This document shows positions 24,536 through 36,700 of a DNA stretch of 64,000 nt, one piece after another. Origin of the DNA: Cyprinodon diabolis (taxonomy: Eukaryota; Chordata; Actinopteri; Cyprinodontiformes; Cyprinodontidae); contig CM060078.1 of assembly GCA_030533445.1 (NCBI GenBank), forward strand, positions 26,126,091 through 26,190,090, written 5' to 3'. The position numbers and the translations under genes were made by a program. Below the pieces are notes generated by a model that worked only from the letters and a program-made list of their open reading frames with translations, ran no database searches and was not told the origin of the DNA. Within the stretch, counting starts at the first letter, position 1, and each line of letters begins with the position of its first letter.

Positions 24536-25952
24536 CACAGGTGGACAAAATTGTTGGCATCCCCCGTTTAAATAAAGAAAAACCTTTAGTGGTCATAGAA
24601 ATAACTAGAATTTGACCAAAGTATTAATGAATAAAAATCAATGATATTGAACAAATGAAAGTCGCATATTACTTTTCAACAATGCTTCCACAAAAAGACG
24701 TAAAAAAATACACTTATGGAACTGGCCTGGACAATAGTGATGGTACCCCAAGGAAAGATTGAAAATAATGTGACCAAAGAGACATGTTAAATTAAGTTTT
24801 CAGCTACTCACAGGTGCCAGGCAGTGTGCCTATAACTACGGATAGAGATGGTCACTGTGCTGTTTCATGATATGGTGTGTACTGCACTCAACATGGACCA
24901 AAAGAATCAAAGGGAAGAGTTGCCTCAGGAGATGAGAAAGAAAATTATAGACGAGAAATATAAAGACTACCTCCTTTAAGCTAATATTATTGTGACTACA
25001 GTTCCACATATAGAAGCCATGGATCTGTAGTCAACCCCCCTGGATGTGGCTGCAGGAAGAAAATAGATAATCAAACAGACTGATTATATGAATGGTAACA
25101 AAAGAGCCCAGAAAAAACTTCCAAAGAGATAAAAGGTGAACTTCAAGCTCAATGAACATCGGCATCGTTGTATAAGCAAGAGTGGACTTAATGGGAGACC
25201 AAGGAGGACCCCGTGATTGAAATCAAATCATAAAAAAGCCAGCCGAATTACATGTTAGGAAGATTCCTATAGAAAGATTAGACACAAATTTGTCTTTATG
25301 AAAAGGTACCTCAGCTCCATGTTCAGTTATAAAAAAATAAGGCATATTAATAAAAGAACACTGTCCATACTGTGAAACATAGAAGAGGCTCTGTGATATG
25401 AATCTCTGCAGGGTATAATGAAAACTCAATACTTATCAAGGGATTCTAGGGAGAAATGTGCTGCCCAGTGTCAGAGAGCTTGGTCACAGGTTAAGGATTT
25501 TCGAAAAGGATAATGACCCAAAACACATAACTCAAAACCCCAAGAATGGCAAAGAGGAAAACATTGGATTATCCTATCGAGCATCTTTGGAAGGAGCAAA
25601 AACATGTTTTGTGGAACAGGAGGCAACTGGAGCTGTTTGCTCATGAGGAGTGAACCTAAACGGGAGCAGAAACCTCGTTGTTTACTTCAGGAATCGTTTG
25701 ATTGCAGTGATACCCTCAAAAGGTTGTGCAACAAAATATTAAGTGTACCATTTCTTTCAGGCCTCTTTCATGAGTTTATTTTTAAAATCATTGTGTTGAT
25801 GCATGGTCGAAAAGCCACGTCTGGCTTTAACTGGTTCATTTCCAGACAATGTGCATTTATTATTACTTTTGTCATATTAAATCTATTTCAGTGACCATTG
25901 TGGGTTTTTCTTTTTTTTTTAAACAAAGGGTAACAATGACTTTGTTTACGTG
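24536..25952 (+). mobile_element. Fossil Tc1-like element, 1.4 kb
   Basis: TA-flanked (24534-24535, 25953-25954). The left end CACAGGTGGACAAAATTGTT and the right end, read inverted as CACGTAAACAAAGTCATTGT, are diverged TIRs. Inside them AAAAACCTTTAGTGGTCAT (left) pairs with the complement of CAGTGACCATTGTGGGTTTT (right). Sequence between carries scattered Tc1 transposase remnants on the + strand. This is a different and much older family from the element at 12656-14255. Confidence 0.85.
24893..25646 (+). pseudogene. Tc1 transposase remnant
   Basis: An ATG at 24893 opens MDQKNQREELPQEMRKKIID, the typical start of this transposase family, but the frame stops after about 28 codons. Further fragments appear in other frames. 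At 25515-25650 a piece contains DNDPKH (second catalytic Asp motif) and, in a shifted frame, a degraded segment where [11 protein letters not shown] would be expected. Multiple stops and frameshifts: not functional. Confidence 0.8.
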
Positions 25953-26967
25953 TATTTGAATTACTACTTCTGCTGTGAGGACTATAGTGAACTGTGACAA
26001 GCTATCGTCTCTTCCGCTGTTTTCATTGGGATAACGTCCTTATTTGAAGCCACTCTTCCCCCAAGGTATGGGAATTCTTCCCTTCTCCATTACTTGTCAT
26101 TTTTATGTCCCTTCATTGCACTTTGAAATGGGGAAGAAAAAAAAAATCTACCCTTCATTGTCTCTTTCACATTCTCACTGGGAGGAGCTAAGGCTTCCAG
26201 AAGAGAAACTAGCAAGTTATCCTAATGAAAAGCTCCCCTGGAGTCCTTATAATTTCCCTCCTCCTCAGAAATTGCTAATGGTTCTTTAGCAAACAGCCCT
26301 CTACAACTTCCTTCTTCTCTTCCTCGCTTCCCAATGTCCTCATCATGTCAATCTATTGACAGGCTGCCTTTACTCTTTCATGTCCCTGTAATGGGCCTGT
26401 ACTAGTTGTCCGTGCCAAACTTAATGACGCTCTGATGCAGAGCTAGAATCCACTTTTTTTTTTTCTTACTCCGAACATCCCACTTGTCTGACACAGTTTA
26501 TATGCAGCTCCTAAACAGTCGGTTGTGTGTGCCAGTGTGCCTGCAATCTCCTCCTATTAGCGCTTTCTACATGCGTTTGGCCCATAATGCACACTTCCCC
26601 TGTCACATGCCTGTGGAGATATGCACATGCACACAGCTGATTGACAACAGTGTATCTTCAGGGTGAGTGGGTTGGAGTCTATCCCGAGGGAGCTTTGTTA
26701 GGAACGTGTTGTGTTGGGTCATTTGGGTTCCGCTGCTGTGTGTGTGTGTTGTCCTAAACACCCACAGTGTGTTAATACTACTCCTCTGGGGAGTTTTACA
26801 ATGCTGCCTGATGTGATTCACACTGACTGGGGCTGACCTTGAGAAGTGGGACAAACAAAAAAGGGACCCACATGCAAGGAGAGATCACTCCCCACACTAA
26901 TTATTGTCGTAACGGATGCCACTCTTGGTGACTGTCTATTTATTGATTCTTTTTTGTTTCCTCACAG

Positions 26968-27068
26968 GTCAACGTGACAGTGGACTACATCAGGGCTGCC
27001 ACCGGTCCTGGAGAAGGAACGCCCGCTTTTTCAGAGCGCACCTGTGCAACTGTGACAATTGGAGGGAT
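26968..27068 (+). CDS. snd1: snd1 exon B: SN domain 3, beta-barrel strands
   Basis: This 101-nt exon starts with [20 protein letters not shown] and then reads [13 protein letters not shown], plus two bases of the next Ile codon (phase 2). It continues LIGKK from exon A exactly as in vertebrate SND1. The loop after VDYIR is the variable part; its length equals my recollection of the human protein, with different residues. FSERTCATV is strongly conserved. The acceptor is ctcacag|GTC with a T-rich tract; the donor is GGGAT|gtaagt, close to consensus. The SN folds of SND1 lack the full catalytic set of bacterial staphylococcal nuclease; this exon gives no reason to think otherwise. Confidence 0.95.
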
Positions 27069-29651
27069 GTAAGTATTAATTCGATTTACCAAAAGGAGTA
27101 AAATGCTTTTCTACATGTGGGAGTTTGTTACAAATGCTGTTTCCTGGAAAGGGAATGTCGGATGTCATCGGCCTTTCAATCATGACATGCTTTAATGGTC
27201 CCACAGCATGATGCTGCCATAATGGAGGTGAAGCAATGAGGTCAATCTCTTGTCTTAGTTTTCCACTGAATTTTTTAATTAGATTTTTAAAAGAAAACAA
27301 CAAAATCTGCTTTTCTTTTGACCTTATCATCATCTAAAATCTTTACCACTGCATTAGCAGGGCTTGTTGCCTTTCATTTAGATTGATTCATCTGTGGGAT
27401 GTACGGAGTGTTTTGGAAACTATCCTGTTATATGCTTCTACACAACCTCATCCCTGACCTTTCTGGTGGGGTCATGTGTTACCACTAATGCTGTTGGTGT
27501 GCAAATATTCTCTAACAAACATCTTTTATTCATTTTATTAGAGATTTCTGCTTTCTGAATACAAAGACACAATTTTGGTTCTAACTTGAATAAATGTGGA
27601 TTAGTTTAGTGCCTATTAATACTTTTGCAGAGCACATCCAGGATTAGATTATCCAGCATTTTATGTTGACTCTATCAACACGTTTCATTTTACTACCCTA
27701 ATTTCATCTGATGAAATACAACAGGATCATTTTAAAAGCTTTGAATTTGTAAGCTTGTTAATCAGAACGGAAGCTGCTGCTTTGTTCAGAAAAGGGTCAC
27801 CTCAGTGCAAGCAATTATATTCTATCTGCAAGCCGGTCTTTCAAGGCATTCGGTTTATCAGTTTGTCAATTTTTTCTCTTTCCAGAAGATCATGGATAAA
27901 ACGCTTTTCAGAGGTTGAAATTTAATCAAAACCAACGCAGAGCTTTAATGCCACATTGCTGAATACGAGGCCTCAGAAGTTTGTTTTCCCTCAATAGAAC
28001 GTTTGAAAACGACGCTTGTCGTGTGTTTTTTTGTTTTTTTTGTTTTCCCCTCTAATTGTATCATTCAAGTCATAAACCAGCATCAAACACACACACAGAG
28101 GTCAGGATTTGCTATTGTAAGCATTCAATTAGACTCCTCCATCAGTTGGACTACAGCATGCTGGGAGCCTGTTGGTTGACAGCTGGCGTTGTCCCCATGA
28201 AAGCTACAGTCAGGGGATGGGCAGGCGAGGGAGATGGAAACTGGTGTTTGGAGTAGAGCTGATTGTAACAAAAATTTATATTTGGATTATTTTCATCCAA
28301 TATTCCAGTTCTTTTCTTTGCACTGACCATAAGCATGTAGGTGTTTAACTCAAGAGTTTCAGCTTTTTCATGACCTTGAAGACTTCCTTGTCTAGAGTTT
28401 TATTGTTCCAGGATTTTACTGTGTGGAAAAACTGAATGAATCTAGCTGCAACTTTCTTCCCTCCTCTGTTAGTGCTGGAGTGAGATATTAAATGTCTTAG
28501 TCTTTTTAAATGTAGTGTAACCAAAATTGAGGGCCTGTGCAATTTGAAAATGTTTGTTTTTATAATTGCAATTATTTTGCAGATGCATTTAACCCTAGTT
28601 CGGAGGTATATAATTTAAATTTGAGCTTATGGTGCTCTATTTGTTGTTTGTATAGAGAGAGTAAGCTTTGTAAAGGTAGCTTAAAGGTATAAGAAATAAT
28701 TTTAGTTTTAATTTATTGCTTCAGTAAATTAATACAAAATAGAAGAATATGTGGCGGCCCAAATTATTTATAGGCTTCCAGAACAATGAAACTCACCCAT
28801 TGTTAGCAGCCCTGCCATCCAACATGCTCACAATTAAAGACACATCTGTTCATCGTGCAGCAAGGTGCTCCATGTGACTTTTTTTCTCTCCTGCTAATTT
28901 TAAGTACAATAACGAAGCAAAAACAAACCGGATCAATCAGTTCATTCTTGGATTTGGTGGCTGCAGCATTCAGTGCTGATTGTGAAAGATTTAGTTTAAT
29001 GAATGATAACAAAACAGCAACCAGAAAGCTCTTAAAGTCGCATATTTGGACATAAGGACAGATGTGAAAAATGTATAGAATTTAAGTCAATTTGTTAATA
29101 TTCTTGTGATATTTATTAATTATTTATGGGTATTAATCATAAAATGCTTGAACTATTACATATTTTAAGTGCAAACGCAAACAATATATAATTGAAGGGT
29201 TACAGGTAGAGACAAAGAGATACAGGAATTTATACTGTAGCACAAGCTTCACACATTTCATTCTGCAAAAGGGGAATGTTTTAATGTGAACATAAAGTTA
29301 TGTCTGAAAGGTGTAATGTCTCATTTATCTCCAGAGCAGGACTCTCCCCCTGGCCAAAGCAGGACTCTTACATATAGCATACTACACATGTCATGAACAG
29401 CAATTTCTTTGATTTAATATTGGTGTGTTGCCACAGCATATCAGATATTGCTCACAGTGATCCTCAGCGTACTCAGGTGGCTTGTGTGTATGCCAAGAAA
29501 GAGCCATATTGATTGTGATCATGTACTTTTTTGTCTGAAAAGTTAAATACTGAAAAACTTGTCTAAAACTCTTATCAGTTAATTAACTCAACACACCTGC
29601 GAAGGTTTGTAAGGCCTCTAAAGTGTCTCTGTCTGGTTTGGTTGGCTAAAT

Positions 29652-29816
29652 CAGGTGTTTTTTTAACCCTGGTTCTTAAGACACACTGCCCTGCATGTTT
29701 TAGATGTTTCTCTTCAACACAACTAATTCTGATGATTGCATTTCAGCAGAGCCTGTTAATCAATCTAAAAATGCTGGGCAGTGTGCCTTACTGATGAAGA
29801 CTCAAAAACACCATCA
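29652..29816. mobile_element. Foldback MITE
   Basis: Arms AGACACACTGCCCTGCATGT (29680-29699) and the complement of ATGCTGGGCAGTGTGCCTTA (29771-29790) form a long imperfect hairpin, extended outward by AGGTGTTTTTTT pairing with AAAAACACC. The core CTGCATGTTTTAGATGTTTC is a common teleost repeat motif. Confidence 0.65.
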
Positions 29817-29988
29817 TGAGGAGAACTGCTTAATTGTCCAGTAGATGGAAGACTACACTTTACTCGAAGAGGGTACGCCATAAAATGGCACTGCGGTCTC
29901 TATCTGAGCATATCCACAGAAAGTTGAGTGACAGGAGAAAGTGTGATTGGAAAAGGCCCCCCACCAACCGGGATAACAAAGACAAAAG

Positions 29989-30610
29989 CCCCATTATTAC
30001 TACCCTCTGAAAACAGATCCGTTCCGAGTTCGGACCTCGCTTGGATCAGTTAACCGTGTTGAGCTCAGTTCTTTACGTCCGTTTACGCATTACACTAGCA
30101 CGGTTCGTCGCCTCCTAGTGACGATCTACGGTACTACTACTCTCTAGTAGGAAAACTTTGTGATTATGTTTTGTTCCGTCCAACGCCTGGATAACGTTTT
30201 CTTCCCAAATTGCAATAAGAGCCTTAGTCTCGGTGTCATCCCAGGTTGCAACACGCTCTTTTGAAGCCATTTTAATGAATGTAGTGTTTAGAAAATTTTG
30301 ATTATTGTTTACAGTTCTTCTGTTTTTTTGGCTGTTGGCAAACCTCTTACTGATGTACATTACTGCCAGCTACTGGAAGCTGACAGTAAATGGGAAAAGA
30401 TGCGGTCTGCTCATGTGCTCTTTATCAGAGAACCGAGCCACAACTGAACCGTGCCGAGCCCTGCTGTTAAACTAGTACTACTTTAGTGTGGTTTGGTTCA
30501 GTCTGGCATGGTCCAGTTCGGTTTGCGTGCCACTTACACTCAACAGTTATCTTGGTTATTATGCTCCGACCGATCTCAGCAAGATTTCAAAGGGGTAGTG
30601 TAAATGGGGG
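29989..30610. mobile_element. Harbinger-like non-autonomous element
   Basis: About 622 bp. Left end CCCCATTATTACTACCCTCT pairs with the inverted right end CCCCCATTTACACTACCCCT. The interior holds a minus-strand Myb/SANT-like reading frame, as in the second protein of PIF/Harbinger transposons. No clear target duplication was seen. Confidence 0.65.
30115..30270 (-). pseudogene. Myb/SANT-like (MADF-type) ORF fragment
   Basis: From an ATG at 30270 (minus strand) the frame reads MASKERVATWDDTETKALIA, then IWEENVIQALDGTKHNHKVF, then a short unrelated tail and stop. 'W-x-D-x-E-x-x-AL-x-x-IW…N…HNHKVF' matches the first two helices of the trihelix/Myb-SANT-like domain encoded by Harbinger elements and by teleost MSANTD-like genes. 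The third helix and everything after it are missing, so this is a truncated remnant. Confidence 0.65.
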
Positions 30611-31627
30611 TTATAAATCATTAAATGTAGAATTCGGGGGAGCTTAACAAACAGGAAATTCAGGCTGGAGTTGGGGCTTCAAAAGCAAAAACTTACTGAT
30701 TAATCAAACACGGCGAAATAATGTGTCATTCTTTGTGTCAAGTCGCTCTCAAACTAGACTGTCAGAAACATTTTACCAGAGGATTATTTTAAAGGCACGA
30801 CTCCTTGTCACCTGAAATCATGTGTGAAGTTTCCACAATCAGTGATCTGGCGGTGCTGACCCACTGTGCTTTCTAAAGTCCACTCATTGCAGCAATCTAA
30901 CAAGAAATTGCTGAACACCTTCTCCTCCCTCTGACAAGCTATATGAAAATAGTGATGTCCCTCTCTAGTAGGGCATGCCCCCAATGTATTCTATCAATGA
31001 TATCACATTTAAGCAATAATATTGTCAAGTTTAATTTAAACAATGGTTTGACACATTTTACTTCATTCTGAAATGAATCAAGATGACGTTATGAAATGAG
31101 TGACAAAAAGCATTTAACTTAGATGCTTTATTTAACTTCATATACCCCAGAACTGTGGAATATGTCTTTTATTATAATGTGAAAAATAATCTCATATTGG
31201 CCCAAATCCATGTCTAAAGTACAGTTATTGTAGTAAATTACCACTGTGACTGTATTAGCTATCACAGTTTACTCAGTCTCATATTAAATGAAAACCTGTA
31301 ATTAAATATAATTGATCCTCAAATTACACAAAATGTAGTAATTGGTGACAGCAAGTTTTGAAATTGCAGAGGTCAGACATTTTTATAGCTTTCTGGTTTT
31401 CTGAAGTGGTAAAACAGTTTATCTAGCAATATTTTTTTGACTTTAAAATGTTAATATCCTAACTGCCTGCCTTTTTCTGTAAACCTTATTCCTCATTTGT
31501 TTGGGAACATGCAGTCCGAACATTTGCTTACCACTTGTTGAAAAGGACACCGCTTGCTGATTCTATTTGTTATGTCTTATGAAATGGAGCGTTAAAGTGT
31601 ACTGTCCCCCTTTTTTTTTTCTTCCAG

Positions 31628-31738
31628 TAACATAGCTGAAGCTCTTGTCAGTAAAGGCCTCGCCACAGTCATCAGATACAGACAGGATGATGACCAGCGC
31701 TCCTCCCACTATGATGAGCTGCTCGCTGCAGAGGCACG
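31628..31738 (+). CDS. snd1: snd1 exon C: end of SN domain 3
   Basis: This 111-nt exon supplies the last base of Ile and then [20 protein letters not shown], followed by [16 protein letters not shown], ending with two bases of an Arg codon (phase 2). The segment is essentially invariant among vertebrate SND1 proteins: the '[14 protein letters not shown]' helix and the '[11 protein letters not shown]' helix are the signature C-terminal helices of an SN domain. The acceptor follows a T9 pyrimidine run (…cttccag); the donor is CACG|gtgaga. No insertions, stops or frameshifts are seen. Confidence 0.95.
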
Positions 31739-33693
31739 GTGAGAAACTCCTCTCTCTCACATCAGCTCACACTTTGTGTTCCTTTATAATTGTTTGTGTC
31801 TGGAAATGTGGATTAAATGCAGCATCACCCACCGACATGAACCACCTTGCACATATGTTTAAAATTAACTTGATAAATTAGCCTTTAGGAAGTGATAGCA
31901 AAATAAAAGAGAAAACGTTAAGGGTCATTACATTGTCTAAGGTCACCACCTTGTTAGCTATTTAAATTTATTTCAAGTATCAAAATAATTACTGTCCATA
32001 AGGGTGGTGAATCACTTCCTGAGGAAATATGTTACTACTCTTGCCCATATTAACGACCCCTTTATATTATTTTCCTCTCTTCCTTTTAAGGGTTTTCCTT
32101 GTTTCTTTTTGTATGCTTGGGCTCACATGCACCAACCCAGGCGCCAGACGTTAAATCAGAGTCTCTCTTTACTCAGGCCCTATGAATATAATTATGTGGA
32201 GGTGCAGTGGAGAGATTTAGTACAAGCTTTATTACTCTGCCATAGATTAAGATCTGCTTGCTGTAGGTAGAGCAGATGCAGCTGCAACCTTTTTTTTAAT
32301 GGCATTAACTCGTTCTCTTCACTGTCTTTCACACAGTGTCACCGGCCATCTGCCCTTATTTCTTCTCCTGCCCATTCCTGCCATCTCTGCTCTTTTTGTA
32401 CATGTCCTTGTTTCTTCTCCTTTGCCGCTTTCCGTTTTGTCCTTCTACGGCCTTGCTCTTCTGGGTCTCCTTTCCCTCATTTCTTTTTTTCACTTTTCCA
32501 TCTCTCTTTGCCTCCTTTCCCTCTCTCTCTCTCTGTCCCTAGTCGGGTCCTATAAGAGATGATGAGCGGTTTCTGTCTATCACCTCAGTTATATTTTTAG
32601 CTCCCATTGCATAAAGCTAGTGGCCCACAGCCTTCAAGGAGCCTCCCCCTGGCTATTAAAATGCACATCTTTACTGTACAAGCTAACATAAATGTAGATG
32701 GCTCATCTTAGCTGCTCTTGTCCGTCCAAGTGACCCCTTGCAGAACAGGAACTTCAAGTTGTCTTCATTACATATAATGAACTAGGCTTTTTTTCCATCA
32801 AAGAAGACCCTAAGCCATTTCAGACGATAGATGATGTCTCTCCATTTCCCTTTTCACCTTTATGGGCCAGGCTCCCATTAGGATTATTTTATTACTCTGG
32901 TCTCTTTTTTTTCATGTTAACCCCAAGCTTTTATTGGTGCAAAAAATATAGTCCTTTTTTTATTCATTACACGAGTGCTTTTCATTTATTCAATTAATCT
33001 CAATTTAAAAGGCAAAACACATATTGATTGAATATATACAGAGTTTCTAAGCATTTTGAGATTTTATCTTCTAGTTCATGAAAACCTACAGATCTCAGCT
33101 TCACAATAAAATTAGACTAGTAAAAAACCATCCATTTTTAAAGATATTTTAGATTCAGTGATGTTTTGGCTTCAGTTAGACGCCATATAAGGAGGGTTGG
33201 AGTTTTGAGCGCTATATCCAAGCATAACAACTGGTCGTTTAGGGGATGGAAATGTGTATTTGGTGAAATTGTTTTACAAAAAGTCTAAATTCTGATATGA
33301 ATCTGTTTAACACGATAAAATTTCGTATTGTATGACCAGACTAAATTAACAATTTGATTAAATGATCTTTAAAGATGCTTCTTTATTGAACATTAAAAGG
33401 ATGATTTTAATTTGTTGGTGAGTGCTGATGTCTGTTTCAGTGATTTGATGTGTAACTTTAACCCATCCCTTAAGAAGCAGCATGCAGCCTGGAGCACCTG
33501 GGGAACTATTTAGGGCTAATAGCCTAGTGGCCGGCTGTAGGGTTTGAACTGGGTGCTGATTTCTGCAGAACATCCAGCCCTCTGCTCTGAACATCAAGCT
33601 TAAACCATAATGCTAGTTTAGATGTATTGTTATGAAAATATGCATGAATGAATGGATGGATTGATTTTTAATGGCGTTATTGTTTGCATGCAG
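31739..33693 (+). other. snd1 intron C-D, 2.0 kb
   Basis: GT-AG intron, phase 2, the shortest complete intron here. It includes a pyrimidine-rich stretch (32300-32550) with a CT repeat at about 32518-32536, and a degraded antisense SINE (33458-33607). Nothing else was recognised. Confidence 0.85.
33458..33607 (-). repeat. tRNA-derived SINE, degraded (antisense)
   Basis: AACCCATCCCTTAAGAAGCA, CACCTGGGGAAC, AGTGGCCGGCTGTAGGGTTTG and CAGCCCTCTGCTCTGAACAT follow the order of the family at 20360-20570, with the tRNA-like head at the high-coordinate end. Confidence 0.55.
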
Positions 33694-33766
33694 GGCCATC
33701 AAGAACGGAAAGGGGCTGCACAGCAAAAAGGAGGTCCCCATCCACAGAGTGGCTGATATCTCAGGG
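33694..33766 (+). CDS. snd1: snd1 exon D: SN3-SN4 linker
   Basis: This 73-nt exon completes the Arg codon and encodes [20 protein letters not shown] then DISG, ending at phase 0. '[16 protein letters not shown]' is a conserved, basic linker found after each SN-type domain of SND1, and contributes to the RNA-facing basic surface. Acceptor: gcatgcag|GGCC, with a weaker pyrimidine tract than the neighbouring exons. Donor: TCAGGG|gtatgc, less close to consensus than those of exons A, B or F. The two weaker splice sites and the short length make this the most plausible exon here for occasional skipping, but that is inference: its 73-nt length would shift the frame. Confidence 0.94.
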
Positions 33767-34939
33767 GTATGCATCTTTTTAACATTTTTTTTTTTTATAA
33801 TGCATGTTTATTCATCCTACGCTAGGAAATAAGATGGTTTACATGATGTGGATAATAGGATGAGCATTCATGTGCTGTGGCTATAATTGGAATTAAATCG
33901 TTTTAAATGTGGAGTCATTTGCACATAAACAACATAACTCTTAAAAGATACGTTAGGGCCAGTAATTCTGAGAAAATGATCTATAATCATTGACTCATCC
34001 TCAGTGGCCTCTAAAAATAAACATCATTAATAGAGGCATCTCGGTCCTTGCCTGTTTACGTGTGCTCAGGGGCTTGATTGAGGCGTCATTTGGCTAATGA
34101 AGCCTGATTGGAAGGGCTCATCACACGAACATTATTGTGGGAAATTCATAAAACCATGCAGTAAAGGTTGAATGGTGAGCTGTTTTTTGTTCATATGCTC
34201 AAACCAGGTTTTTTTTTATTATTTTTTTTATTTTTGTGCAGTTCCATTTGTGCAGTTATTTACCACATGTCAAACATGTTTATATATCATTTTTAGCTGT
34301 TATAAACCCAACACAAGCAGAGAGAAATGAAAGAGTGACTGGTCCAAATTAGGCAAAGGTTAGAGGGCAAACTCCACTCCAGCAGCCAGCGTAGTCTGGA
34401 GAACGGGTTTCAAAGTCGGGTTATTTCTGATAAATTGACTGAGTAGCAGACATTTCTGAGGCCAACTTTACTGCTTAAACTCTTTTTTAAGATGAATATC
34501 TATATATAAAAGAAAATTAAAGTCACCTTTTGTAGTCACCACAGCTGCTGGGGGAGCAATGCACTGTGGGATATCTTGCTGCTTACTACCTCTCCCCTAT
34601 AATAATCCTGGTGTAATCTAAAAAGGCCTACCTGCAGGCCAGGCCCTTCTTCCACGACCCCAGGAAAGTCAAAATAACCTCCGTGAAATTGTATTGAAAT
34701 GTGGCCGAGGTTGTCAAAAGTTCCAGGCGCTTATAGAGATATTTTGTGATGCTCTTTGTATCTCCGACATGTTCTACAGCACTCTGAAGCTACAATACAT
34801 TTATACTTATTAGCCCTTGGCTGTCACTGGGTTCAGGTCAGTACCATTATGCTACTGCAAAACCCTCCCTTAACTCCTTTGTCTTCAGTAGGACATGCTT
34901 GATCTGCAGCACAGTTTGGTTTGTTGCCAGAATGTGTGG

Positions 34940-34943
<4 letters not shown>

Positions 34944-35013
<70 letters not shown>
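34944..35013. repeat. (AC)35 microsatellite
   Basis: 70 bp of pure AC. In the snd1 pre-mRNA this is a CA repeat, a known type of hnRNP L binding site. Confidence 0.98.
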
Positions 35014-35014
<1 letters not shown>

Positions 35015-36324
35015 AGTTGTTTGGCAAGGCTAATGTTAACATTTTTTAAAGCATTACAAGGACAAAAATAACACTGTTGCTCACCATCCCCAAAATACTT
35101 CCCTCTAATTCATGCACACACACACACACGCATGCATATAGCACTACATAGACAGAGCCGTCCCTGTCAGAAATACACACTTCTATACGTCAGCATCCTT
35201 TGCTAAAGGTCTGTTGAAAGGGATTATGCACGTTGAGTGGGATGCAGTCACAAATAGTGCAGAGATAGGTTTATAAATGTATACTGTAGGAGATGCACAG
35301 AGGTGGTGGGAGGAGAGTGGATAAGGCACTTGACTCACCTCGTGCCTCTAAAGGTTGCATAATGAGGTCCTCTTCTTTCACTTGTCTCTCCCTTTTTCTG
35401 AACCAAGTTAGGCTGCACAGCCCACACTTGCTGCAGGTGTGGTAAATGTTTGTGTGAACTGGAGTGTCATCTCCCACTCGAGGGGTTATTTTGGAATGCA
35501 GTGGGTGGAGTTCAGGTGGAACATCTTATGGCTTTAGTATATACCCTCACTAACACATTCCCATTTGAAGCGCACTGATGATGTGCTCTTTATTTTGTTT
35601 TTAGTAAATATGTTGCTTTGAGCTGTATTTCACTCCCTGGTGGAAAGATGGGATGAAAGAAAATATTGATAAGTTTAGTTTTGGAAACACTTTGAGCTCT
35701 CAGTAATTTACTTTAGCAAATGGTTAGCTTTTGTTTTGTTTTGTTTTTTTTTGCTTTGGTTCCGACTTTGTGTCTGAGCCTTTGTTCCTACTCCTGTGTC
35801 CATGCTGGCTCATTCAAACACAACACTGGTGCATGACTCACCGGTCTGTTGTGCCTACATGCTCATGCCTGGAGTAGGTTCACATTAAATTATTTTTTTA
35901 TCGTTTATGAATCTTCTTTTGCTTCTGCAGCACTAGCAGTGCCTGAATACACGATTTAGCTCAGATTATAATTTTTGGCCCAAGTACACCAAGAAATTGT
36001 GAGTCACTCTTTCTGACGGAGATGGGAGCAGAACGGGGGAATAATTTTTGATTACATGATGCTCCAGATGTGTCACTGCGAGAGACAAGGCACACTTTAT
36101 ATTATTAAAATATAAAGATACCTGAAAAAAAGCACACTTATTAAAGCATGTGTGAGTGAAACTTACCTTAAACTTACATTAAAAGGCATAGGATACATTT
36201 TATGTTAAAATTAAAATTGTCCTTTCAGGAATTATTTATTTTCTATTATGGCACCCAACTAAGTTCAAGGATTTCAACAATTCCATCTTGGAAATGCCAT
36301 CCTTGAATTATGTGTAGTTTCCAC

Positions 36325-36700
36325 TAGGGCTGCAACTAAGGATTATTTTGCAGATCGATTAATCTGTTGATTATTTTTTTCAATTAATCGATTAATAATC
36401 AGATAGCCAAAGGTTCCTTAAAGAATGTTTTCCAAATGAATCTGCTGAAACTCGAACTTTTCCTCTTGAGGAGTTCTGGATAGAGCACAGACAAACACTA
36501 TTTTTATTTTAAATGCAAAATCTTTTAAAAAAATATTTTATTTTTTACAATTTTTGTATAAATACTGCTTTAAGTGGGTTACTCTGTCAGCTAATGGCAT
36601 GTTTTAGAGTCTCCACTCTCCAGTTAATGATTAATCAATTACTAAATTAGTTGATAATTATTTCAATAATCGATTAATCTGATTAATTATTTCAGCCCAA
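36325..36700. mobile_element. hAT-type MITE, copy 1
   Basis: 376 bp, starting TAGGGCTGCAACTAAGGATT and ending TTTCAGCCCAA, with inverted termini rich in AATCGATTAAT. It is flanked by a perfect 8-bp duplication GTTTCCAC (36317-36324 and 36701-36708). An 8-bp duplication with TAGGGCTG-like ends indicates the hAT superfamily; no transposase is encoded. Confidence 0.9.

Larger units (their letters stand above)
15153..26967 (+). other. snd1 intron A-B, 11.8 kb
   Basis: GT-AG intron, phase 0. Content: SINE pieces (17677-17790, 20360-20570), A22 tract at 19759-19780, antisense Tc1 scrap (20640-20930), inverted-repeat element (about 21230-21930), A12(TA)16T13 (23948-24004), fossil Tc1 (24536-25952). 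I see nothing recognisable in 15160-17670, 17800-19750, 22000-23940 or 25960-26960 beyond AT-rich intronic sequence. Confidence 0.85.
27069..31627 (+). other. snd1 intron B-C, 4.6 kb
   Basis: GT-AG intron, phase 2. It contains a foldback MITE (29652-29816) and a Harbinger-like element (29989-30610) with a Myb/SANT-like ORF remnant. The rest (27069-29650 and 30615-31600) shows no recognisable gene or repeat. Confidence 0.85.

Noticed and set aside
32299..32562. Leucine/serine-rich open frame resembling membrane segments
   Set aside because: Produced by a long pyrimidine-rich (CT) stretch; low-complexity translation.
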